Shown here piece by piece: positions 1 to 5,280 of a DNA stretch of 5,280 nucleotides. Each line of letters starts with the position of its first letter. The first letter of the stretch is position 1. The DNA is taken from NCBI GenBank assembly GCA_945911685.1, contig CAMEAW010000191.1, positions 1 through 5,280 on the forward strand, written 5' to 3'. The position numbers and the translations under genes are program-made. The DNA comes from Bordetella parapertussis. GTDB taxonomy: Bacteria; Pseudomonadota; Gammaproteobacteria; Burkholderiales; Burkholderiaceae_B. The notes beneath the pieces are model-generated. The model searched no databases and was not told the origin of the DNA. It worked only from the letters and a program-made list of their open reading frames with translations.

Positions 1-225
1 GCTTGGCACGGCATTGCAGTCCCTGCAAAGACGCCCGTGGCCATTATCGACAGATACAACAAAACGCTTCTTGAAATTTTCAATGAGCCCGATTTTCGAA
101 AAAAATGGGAAGCTATCGGAAGCGAAATCGTTGCGGGTACACCCCAACAATTCGCGGATCTCATTAACTCAGAAGCAATCCGTTTAGGCGCCTTAGTCAA
201 GGACCTGAATATTCAGTTGGACTGA
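1..225 (+). CDS. Bug/TctC-type tripartite tricarboxylate transporter substrate-binding protein, C-terminal fragment
   Basis: Reading frame 1 is open from the first base to the TGA at 223-225, giving 74 residues; the true start lies outside the window. The fragment begins AWHGIAVPAKTPVAIIDRYN, matching the conserved W-x-G-(x)n-PAxTP-xxII segment near the end of Bug (Bordetella uptake gene)/TctC receptors. It continues with the typical tail: 'EPDFRKKWEAIGSEI', then 'GTPQQFADLI' and a last helix ending 'VKDLNIQLD'. Family members are periplasmic proteins of about 320 residues that bind small carboxylates or similar ligands, often for TctA/TctB-type transport or signalling. The ligand cannot be told from this piece. 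A GTG at position 37 could be mistaken for a start, but the homology extends upstream of it. The gene converges on the minus-strand flavoprotein gene 29 bases away, and I see no good hairpin-plus-T-run terminator between them. Confidence 0.88.
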   Translation, partial: AWHGIAVPAKTPVAIIDRYNKTLLEIFNEPDFRKKWEAIGSEIVAGTPQQFADLINSEAIRLGALVKDLNIQLD

Positions 226-254
226 CTGCTTGAATGGCCATCACAGTATGTTCG

Positions 255-1247
255 TTATGAGATGAGTTCGCGGTTAGCGATTTTGTTGGCCAGGTGATAA
301 CCACTTAACCATGCGCCTTCAACTCGGCCGCTATTTAACCAATCGCCACACAGGCTCAGCCGTAAAGCGGGATTCGTATAAAAGCCCATCGCCGGAGTTG
401 TCGCGCCGCTGGCGTAGCGCCACCGGTGCACAGCAATCTCAGCCTCTGTGCTGTCTAGGCCTAATGTCTTGGCGCACGCCAACATTTTTTCGGTAACCTC
501 TTCTTTGCTTAACTCAATAAACTCTTGGCTCCAGAGCGGGTTTGCCTGAATCGTCCACGATTCTTGTCCTGCACGCTCGGGTTTAGACGAATTTCGTGCA
601 ACCCAACTGATGATCTCTTGGTTCACAAAAGCAGCCTCAAAAGAGACCTCTGGCCTGTGTTGAAAGCGTGCCATGAGCGTCCAGCAACCCTTCATGTTGG
701 ATTGGCCGGCGATTGTTTGAACTTCGGGATCAAGGTGCTGTGCAAGGGTGAGCGCCTGAGGCCCAGGGATCGCCAAGATTAAGGCATCGAATCCTTTTTC
801 GATAGCGCCTGTTTCGGCGCTATGTAAAAACCAGTGATCATCTCTGCGGGACAACGCATCAATCGTTTGACTAGCGTGAAGCACCAACCCCTTGGCCAAC
901 TGCTTGGCCGGAGTATTCATTGCAGGCGTGCCGACATAGCGCAGATCTTGTGATTGAAAAGTTGTCCATTGATTGGCCTCAAAGACTTTGATTTCGGGCG
1001 TCCAAAGTGCAACCGTTTGGTCGGCTACCCATTTTTTGACTTGTTCAATAAACAGTGGGTCGCGCGCGGTGAAGTACTGGGCGCCATGGTCGGCAGCCCA
1101 ACCTTCGCCGCGCTTAGTGCTCATGCGGCCAGCGGGGCCGCGACTTTTTTCAAAAAGCTCTACGTGATGGCCAAGCTCGGTGAGCCGAACCGCACAGCTT
1201 AAGCCTGCGAGCCCGGCGCCAATAATGGCGATCGTTTTTTTGGTCAT
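255..1247 (-). CDS. Renalase-like NAD(P)/FAD-dependent oxidoreductase
   Basis: A 330-residue flavoprotein, probably cytosolic, with no signal peptide. The N-terminus is a Rossmann FAD-binding fold: GAGLAG at residues 10-15 after a hydrophobic strand, with Glu33 (ELFEK) ending the second strand where it would hold the FAD ribose. Next come 'GPAGRMSTKR' (37-46) and 'DHGAQYFT' (53-60), signatures of the bacterial renalase-like group (COG3380). Near the C-terminus are 'HRWRYA' (274-279), 'CGDW' (300-303) and 'RVEGAWLSG' (308-316), the usual second FAD-contact region. Length fits the family. Characterised bacterial renalases oxidise wrongly reduced NAD(P)H isomers back to NAD(P)+; the substrate here is inferred, and a general amine-oxidase-like activity cannot be excluded. 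The ATG lies one base after the stop codon of the upstream AlkB-type gene. Only a weak GAG (1258-1260) stands ahead of it, so translational coupling is likely. Confidence 0.86.
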   Translation of the reverse strand: MTKKTIAIIGAGLAGLSCAVRLTELGHHVELFEKSRGPAGRMSTKRGEGWAADHGAQYFTARDPLFIEQVKKWVADQTVALWTPEIKVFEANQWTTFQSQDLRYVGTPAMNTPAKQLAKGLVLHASQTIDALSRRDDHWFLHSAETGAIEKGFDALILAIPGPQALTLAQHLDPEVQTIAGQSNMKGCWTLMARFQHRPEVSFEAAFVNQEIISWVARNSSKPERAGQESWTIQANPLWSQEFIELSKEEVTEKMLACAKTLGLDSTEAEIAVHRWRYASGATTPAMGFYTNPALRLSLCGDWLNSGRVEGAWLSGYHLANKIANRELIS

Positions 1248-1248
1248 C

Positions 1249-1890
1249 TTATTTTTGCTCTTGCCTGATGGCTCTAAAGGTTAGGTTGATTCTCGGTGGG
1301 ACGATACGTTTAGTTTTAGTCAGACTGTGCTGCCAAAAATATTGTGTCGGTGCGTGCATCAACAGCACACTTCCATTTGCTAGAACAACAGAGGCACCGA
1401 GTTTTTCAAACTTATGTTTGAACGAGAATTTACGCTCGCCACCAAAACTGACTGAAGCGATCGGTGCGTTTTGTTCGAGTTCTATTTCATCATCACTGTG
1501 CCAGCCCATGCCCTGCTCGCCGTCGTGATACAGATTGAGCAGGCACGAGTTGAACTTGTAATGGGCAAGTGCTTCAGCGGTGTGTTTGATGTGTAAGAGC
1601 TCTGGAGTCCAGACCTGTGGAAACTTTTTTACGCCAGAATAGGTATACGAACAGCCTGCATCCCCTACCCAAGCCACTTCTCTTTTGGTCGTGATTAATT
1701 TTCCAAACATGACTAACTGATCTTGTTGCCAATCGAGCGCTTCGCGTAACGAGGCAAATAAAACCGAGCAGCTGTTTGAATCGAAAACGTTAGAAATATA
1801 CGTCACACTGCCATCTTTGGGCAGAAGATTGACAGCGACTTGTGGTGAGTCGTGCCCGCTTGGTGTGGGTTCAAACAAGTCAGTTTGCAT
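1249..1890 (-). CDS. AlkB-like 2-oxoglutarate/Fe(II)-dependent dioxygenase (nucleic-acid dealkylation repair)
   Basis: A 213-residue protein of the AlkB superfamily, closer in layout to the ALKBH2/3-like bacterial group than to E. coli AlkB. The iron triad is complete: His131 and Asp133 in 'GMGWHSDDE', and His188 in 'WQHSL'. The 2-oxoglutarate and substrate-side arginines are in 'PRINLTFR' (Arg200, Arg206), the family's RxNxTxR motif. 'CLLNLYHDGEQGMGWH' (116-131) is the usual core strand leading into the iron site, and 'SVSFGGERKFSFKHK' (146-160) is the following jelly-roll strand. Known relatives oxidatively remove alkyl groups such as 1-methyladenine and 3-methylcytosine from DNA or RNA, releasing aldehyde and succinate. 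It is the first gene of a two-gene minus-strand unit, with the flavoprotein gene one base downstream. No clear Shine-Dalgarno sequence precedes the ATG, but the N-terminus 'MQTDLF' resembles starts common in this group, so I keep it. Confidence 0.92.
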   Translation of the reverse strand: MQTDLFEPTPSGHDSPQVAVNLLPKDGSVTYISNVFDSNSCSVLFASLREALDWQQDQLVMFGKLITTKREVAWVGDAGCSYTYSGVKKFPQVWTPELLHIKHTAEALAHYKFNSCLLNLYHDGEQGMGWHSDDEIELEQNAPIASVSFGGERKFSFKHKFEKLGASVVLANGSVLLMHAPTQYFWQHSLTKTKRIVPPRINLTFRAIRQEQK

Positions 1891-1940
1891 AGCGGTGGTT
1901 GTTGATTGCGGGACACGACTGGGCTGCTAGATGACAAAGC

Positions 1941-1946
1941 AGTATA
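1941..1946 (-). promoter_or_regulatory. Candidate -10 element for the alkB-like/flavoprotein unit
   Basis: On the minus strand this reads TATACT, a five-of-six match to the sigma-70 -10 consensus, about 50 bases upstream of the alkB-like ATG. No convincing -35 hexamer lies 16-18 bases further upstream, and there is no extended TGn. It is the best candidate in the divergent gap for this direction but is weakly supported. A 5-bp inverted repeat (CTGCT at 1924-1928, AGCAG at 1938-1942) overlaps its downstream edge and could be chance. Confidence 0.3.
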
Positions 1947-2050
1947 CCGACAGACCTCGGGCCGCGCTGCACGTTTGCGTTGAACGCTCGAAGTCTTACC
2001 CCTGCAAACTATTGGGCGTCGTACATGGGGTTGGCTGCGGTATTCACTGA

Positions 2051-2056
2051 TAAAAT
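2051..2056 (+). promoter_or_regulatory. Candidate -10 element for the decarboxylase-amidohydrolase unit
   Basis: TAAAAT matches the sigma-70 -10 consensus at five of six positions and lies about 50 bases upstream of the decarboxylase ATG in the AT-richer end of the divergent gap. The nearest -35-like string is TTGGCT (2031-2036), but the spacer is only 14 bases, so the pair is poor. The promoter may depend on an activator, or the real one may lie elsewhere in 1891-2107. Confidence 0.27.
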
Positions 2057-2097
2057 CTTTACCACTTGATAGACATCACTTACTAAGCAAAACTTTT

Positions 2098-2102
2098 GGA
2101 AA
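2098..2102 (+). promoter_or_regulatory. Ribosome binding site that decides the decarboxylase start
   Basis: GGAAA sits about 6-7 bases before the ATG at 2108. It lies inside the codons that would follow a TTG start at 2096. That TTG itself has no Shine-Dalgarno sequence ahead of it, so the ATG at 2108 is preferred. Confidence 0.6.
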
Positions 2103-2107
2103 AAATA

Positions 2108-3793
2108 ATGATAAACACAGTTCCGACCGTTGCTGAGTATGTGGTCAGCCGACTGGCTGACCTTGGCGTTGACCGTGTGTTTGGTGTGCCAGGAGATTAT
2201 GCATTTCCCTTTGATGATGCGATCGAGGCGAGTGAGCGTGTCGAGTGGATTGTGTGCGCCAATGAGCTGAATGCGGCTTATGCTGCGGACGGCTATGCCC
2301 GCATAAATGGTGTTTCGATTCTGTCTACAACGTATGGTGTCGGCGAGCTCAGTGCACTGAATGGTGTGATGGGTGCCCGCGCGCAGCGTTTGCCGGTTTT
2401 TCATATTGTCGGTGCGCCAAGTACCAAAATTCAAAAACAAGGGCTGATCACGCATCACACGCTTGGCGATGGGGTGTTCAATAACTTTCAGCACCTTTCG
2501 GCCGCTGCTTGTTGCGTCACCACAAATCTGACGCCAGATAACGTGGTGAGTGAGATGGAGAGAGTCATCAGCGAGGCGTTGCGGCTGAGTGCACCCGCTT
2601 ACATTACTGTGCCCATGGATCTGGCCAAGATGCCGATTATTGGCTCACCGATAAAAGGCCAAGTTTTAGCCGACATCAAAAGAGTAAAAAGTGATCCCGC
2701 AAGTTTAAGTGCCGCGCTAGATTTTGTGACCAGCAAAATTCAAGCAGCAAAGAGTGCTGTAGCGTTACCGACTTATCTGGTTGCAAATTACGGCTTGCGA
2801 GAACAGTTGCTCGTTTTTCTTAAGCAGTCGCAGATCGCCTTCGCCACCACGCCTATGGATAAAGGGATCGTGTCTGAGTCCCATCCACAATATCTTGGCA
2901 TTTACAGCGGGGCCTGGTCGAGCCCTAAGGGGCTCAATGTCGCAGTTGAAGCCGCTGATTTGCTGCTTGATATTGGTGGCGTTGTATTTGAAGACTTTAA
3001 TACGACGTTTTGGACAAGTCAGGCTGCCCCACAAAAGCTACTGACCCTTGGTGACAACTTCGTCAGACAAGGCAATACCATTTTTACCGGCGTGTCTCTA
3101 CAAGACCTGCTCGAAGGGCTGACTGCGCGCTTGAATGCCGTGCCTAAGTTTGAGTTTTCGGCAACGCAAGCACCCCTGCCTCTGGCGGGTGAGCCCTCAG
3201 AGCCCACCGCTTCGGCAAACGTATACCCGCGTATCCAAAAGATGCTCAAATCGGGTGATGTCTACGTGGTTGAAACGGGTTCGTGCACGATTCACTCGAC
3301 TCCTATGCTCTTACCTGAGGGTGTCGGCTTTCAGACTCAGACGCTATGGGGTTCAATTGGCTGGGCGACGCCCGCCGCGATGGGTGTCTGTATGGCCAAT
3401 AAAAACGGTCGTACGATACTGATTACGGGTGATGGTTCTCACCAGTTGACTGCAAATGAAATTGGCGTGATGGGTCGTTCCGGGATTAAGCCGATCATCT
3501 TTGTGCTGAACAATGGTGCCTATGGTGTAGAGATTGTGCTGAGCGAGAAGGGGCTGTCTTATGACGATCTTGCTAAATGGAATTACGCGCAATTGCCCGC
3601 TGCGATGGGCTGTGAGTCATGGTTCAGCGCGCGCGTGCGAACGGTTGCTGAGCTCGATGCGGCGCTTGAACGGGCACAACAACACGATGGTGCCTCGTAT
3701 ATCGAGATCATGATCGCAGCAGAAGAAAGTCAGCCTTTACCCGAAAATATCCTGCAACAGATCTATCAATCAACTGTTTCTACTCAACCTTAA
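2108..3793 (+). CDS. Thiamine-diphosphate-dependent 2-oxo acid decarboxylase (pyruvate/indolepyruvate decarboxylase family)
   Basis: A 561-residue cytosolic enzyme, full length for the family, expected to remove CO2 from a 2-oxo acid (pyruvate, indolepyruvate, phenylpyruvate or similar) to give an aldehyde. The N-terminal pyrimidine-binding domain (about 1-180) carries Asp30 in 'GVPGDY', the cofactor-activating Glu53 in 'CANELNAAYAADGYAR', and the His116-His117 pair in 'THHTLGDG'. A central domain (about 195-345) is followed by a Pro/Glu/Ala-rich linker (about 352-371). The C-terminal diphosphate-binding domain has GDGS at 441-444 and NN at 468-469 (GDG-(x)n-NN motif), then Glu475 in 'NNGAYGVE'. 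The Asp/His/His/Glu active-site set is therefore complete. 'TLWGSIGWATPAAMG' resembles the indolepyruvate decarboxylase version of this segment more than the pyruvate decarboxylase one, but substrate cannot be fixed by eye. An in-frame TTG at 2096 would add four residues; the ATG is better supported by its ribosome site. The amidohydrolase gene follows after 7 bases, suggesting an operon. Confidence 0.9.
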   Translation: MINTVPTVAEYVVSRLADLGVDRVFGVPGDYAFPFDDAIEASERVEWIVCANELNAAYAADGYARINGVSILSTTYGVGELSALNGVMGARAQRLPVFHIVGAPSTKIQKQGLITHHTLGDGVFNNFQHLSAAACCVTTNLTPDNVVSEMERVISEALRLSAPAYITVPMDLAKMPIIGSPIKGQVLADIKRVKSDPASLSAALDFVTSKIQAAKSAVALPTYLVANYGLREQLLVFLKQSQIAFATTPMDKGIVSESHPQYLGIYSGAWSSPKGLNVAVEAADLLLDIGGVVFEDFNTTFWTSQAAPQKLLTLGDNFVRQGNTIFTGVSLQDLLEGLTARLNAVPKFEFSATQAPLPLAGEPSEPTASANVYPRIQKMLKSGDVYVVETGSCTIHSTPMLLPEGVGFQTQTLWGSIGWATPAAMGVCMANKNGRTILITGDGSHQLTANEIGVMGRSGIKPIIFVLNNGAYGVEIVLSEKGLSYDDLAKWNYAQLPAAMGCESWFSARVRTVAELDAALERAQQHDGASYIEIMIAAEESQPLPENILQQIYQSTVSTQP

Positions 3794-3795
3794 GG
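3792..3795 (+). promoter_or_regulatory. Ribosome binding site overlapping the decarboxylase stop codon
   Basis: AAGG begins within the decarboxylase TAA (3791-3793) and lies 5 bases before the ATG at 3801 and 8 before the in-frame ATG at 3804. The overlap suggests the amidohydrolase is translated from the same message by re-initiation. Either ATG is possible, differing by one methionine. Confidence 0.55.
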
Positions 3796-3800
3796 TACTC

Positions 3801-5280
3801 ATGATGCGTACACTCGCCGTAGGTGCGATACAAACATTTTGTGCGGCTTTTCTCTTTGCACAAAGCGGTGTGATTCATGCCGCAGCTGACACCATTTTTT
3901 TAGGCGGGCCGATCGTCACGGTTAATGCCAAAAACGAAGAGGTCGAAGCCATCGCGGTGAAAGATGGAAAAATCGTTGCGGTTGGGTCTCAGGCCGAGAT
4001 GAAAAGTAAATGGTCAGATCCAAAGACACAGTTGATTGACTTGAATGGGCGCACTCTGATGCCCGGCTTTGTCGAGCCTCACGTTCACATTGTGTTGACC
4101 TCGATGGTCGAGGGCTTCTGGTTAGACTTATCTAACTTTACTTTGCCCTACGATACGATCGAGACGCTGAGCGCAAAGTTACGCACTGCGCTCAAACAAG
4201 TTCCGCCTGGCGGTTGGTTAGCAGGTTTTGGTGTTGACCCCTCTCGCACTTCGCCTTTTATGACTGAGCTCACTGCTGAGGTGTTGGACCAGGTGTCTAA
4301 AGATGTGCCGATCTTTATCTTTAATCAATCCGGTCATATCGCCTATGTGAATAACAAGGCGTATGAAGTCGCGGGCGTGACGAATCAAACCCCTAATGCC
4401 CCAAATGGTGGCATTTACGTCAAAGATGCAAACGGAAAGCTCACCGGTAAGTTGATTGAGGGACCAAGCTATCTACCTTTTCAAGCCAAGATGCCTGTTC
4501 CGACGCAGGCTGAAATGGCGGCAGCGGTTCGTAAGACCACCACAAGGCTAGCGATGAAAGGCATCACAACCTCAGCTGAAATCACGTTGGGTGTCAACTT
4601 TGGTCTTGAAAATGAACTGGGCCTGTTCAAATTTCTTATGAAGGATGGCGGTTTGCCAGTGAGAGTCCGTGCGTATCTGTATGGCAACGCTGTCCCTCAA
4701 GGCTTTAACGCGATCAAGCCCAACGAGGGCGATGCGAATTTGCGATTTGTTGGAGTCAAATTTATAGCGGATGGTTCTACGCAGGGATTAACCGCCGCTT
4801 TGAATGAACCCTACTCATATCCTGCGGAATCAAAATACAAAGGGAGCCTCAATTACAAAACCGATGCATTCTTTAACTTGATGAAGCCTTATTTTGATCA
4901 AGGCTGGCAGATTGCGATCCATGCCAATGGCGATAACGCCATCGATCAAGCGCTCGAGAACTACAGCAAATTACTCGACAAAGTCGACAATCCCCAAACG
5001 CGCAGACTGCGCATTGAACACTTTACGATCACGAAGCCAGAACAAATCGTGTTGACTAAAAAATTAGGCGTTGTTCCAGGTTTTACCATTGGTCATGTGC
5101 ATTATTGGGGCGAGCCTTTTCATAATCAAATCGTAGGCGCTGCGCGCGCCAATCGTATTGATCCGTCCGCCTCAATGAAAAAAGAGGGTGTTCGTTTTGC
5201 GTATCACAGTGACACGCCCGTTTCACCTTATGGGCCGCTGAAATACATCACCCAAGGCGTGACCCGCGTTTGGCAAAGTC
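3801..5280 (+). CDS. Exported YtcJ-type amidohydrolase (Amidohydro_3 family), 3'-truncated by window end
   Basis: The frame is open from the ATG to the window edge, giving 493 residues without a stop; the family usually runs about 540-600, so a modest C-terminal part is missing. Residues 1 to about 27-29 look like a Sec signal peptide: Arg3, a hydrophobic core, then 'VIHAAAD' with small residues at the likely cleavage site, implying a periplasmic enzyme. The mature part starts with the composite-barrel strands 'TIFLGGPIVTVNA' and 'VKDGKIVAVG', then 'LMPGFVEPHVH' carrying the metal ligands His94 and His96. Further ligand candidates are His374 ('IAIHANGDNAID'), His407 ('RIEHF') and Asp471 ('YHSDTPV'). 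'GWLAGFGVD', 'NQSGHIAYVN' (His179) and 'GVKFIADGS' (Lys320) are also typical of YtcJ-like members. The family hydrolyses C-N bonds in amides, formamides and related compounds using divalent metal; the substrate here is unknown. Translational linkage to the upstream decarboxylase suggests a shared pathway. Confidence 0.87.
   Translation, partial: MMRTLAVGAIQTFCAAFLFAQSGVIHAAADTIFLGGPIVTVNAKNEEVEAIAVKDGKIVAVGSQAEMKSKWSDPKTQLIDLNGRTLMPGFVEPHVHIVLTSMVEGFWLDLSNFTLPYDTIETLSAKLRTALKQVPPGGWLAGFGVDPSRTSPFMTELTAEVLDQVSKDVPIFIFNQSGHIAYVNNKAYEVAGVTNQTPNAPNGGIYVKDANGKLTGKLIEGPSYLPFQAKMPVPTQAEMAAAVRKTTTRLAMKGITTSAEITLGVNFGLENELGLFKFLMKDGGLPVRVRAYLYGNAVPQGFNAIKPNEGDANLRFVGVKFIADGSTQGLTAALNEPYSYPAESKYKGSLNYKTDAFFNLMKPYFDQGWQIAIHANGDNAIDQALENYSKLLDKVDNPQTRRLRIEHFTITKPEQIVLTKKLGVVPGFTIGHVHYWGEPFHNQIVGAARANRIDPSASMKKEGVRFAYHSDTPVSPYGPLKYITQGVTRVWQS

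Noticed and set aside
205..216. Perfect 12-base palindrome CTGAATATTCAG near the end of the Bug-type gene, considered as a terminator or operator
   Set aside because: It has no loop, no following T-run and lies inside codons for the conserved C-terminal residues, so chance or coding constraint explains it.
226..254. Possible bidirectional terminator in the convergent gap
   Set aside because: Only the short palindrome ATGGCCAT (234-241) is present, without a stem-loop of useful length or flanking T/A runs.
311..1202. Several plus-strand open frames (311-496, 525-782, 954-1202, 973-1167)
   Set aside because: All lie antisense to the flavoprotein gene, whose motifs are clear. Their translations are low-order, Arg/Ser/Pro/Leu-rich strings with no family signature.
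1938..1957. LexA-like site near the alkB-like promoter (minus strand CTGT followed by CTG)
   Set aside because: Only the left half (CTGT) fits; the required CAG half at the correct distance is absent, so an SOS box is not supported.
2009..2494. A 161-codon open frame on the minus strand, overlapping the decarboxylase start and the intergenic region
   Set aside because: It is antisense to a well-supported enzyme gene, and its translation shows no recognisable domain or motif. It is best explained as a shadow frame.
4481..4687. A 68-codon minus-strand open frame
   Set aside because: It is antisense to the amidohydrolase in its conserved barrel region and has no visible ribosome site or domain.

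Overview
The window reads as a chromosomal segment from a proteobacterium of intermediate GC content. A Burkholderiales-type betaproteobacterium is the best guess. The main pointer is the C-terminal piece of a Bug/TctC-type tricarboxylate-transporter binding protein at the left edge, a family greatly expanded in that order. No rRNA, tRNA, transposase, integrase, CRISPR array or phage gene is visible. The coding regions that are present look intact, apart from the two cut by the window edges.

Layout from left to right. (1) Positions 1-225, plus strand: the tail of the Bug-type periplasmic binding protein. It converges, across a 29-base gap, on (2) a two-gene minus-strand unit. That unit is an AlkB-type 2-oxoglutarate/Fe(II) dioxygenase (1890 down to 1249) followed after one base by a renalase-like FAD oxidoreductase (1247 down to 255). 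(3) A 217-base divergent intergenic region (1891-2107) must hold the promoters for both directions. (4) A plus-strand pair follows: a thiamine-diphosphate-dependent 2-oxo acid decarboxylase of the pyruvate/indolepyruvate decarboxylase family (2108-3793), then, after 7 bases, an exported YtcJ-type metal-dependent amidohydrolase (3801 to beyond the window end).

How the genes may work together. The minus-strand pair is arranged for co-translation and joins a nucleic-acid dealkylation repair enzyme to a flavoprotein whose known relatives clean up mis-reduced nicotinamide dinucleotides. A shared damage-repair theme is possible but unproven. In the plus-strand pair, a cytosolic enzyme that turns 2-oxo acids into aldehydes lies directly upstream of a probably periplasmic hydrolase. 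A catabolic route in which the exported hydrolase frees a compound whose 2-oxo acid is later decarboxylated would fit, but no substrate can be read from the sequence. I see no clear new defence or mobile system here; the most interesting question is what the decarboxylase-amidohydrolase pair does.
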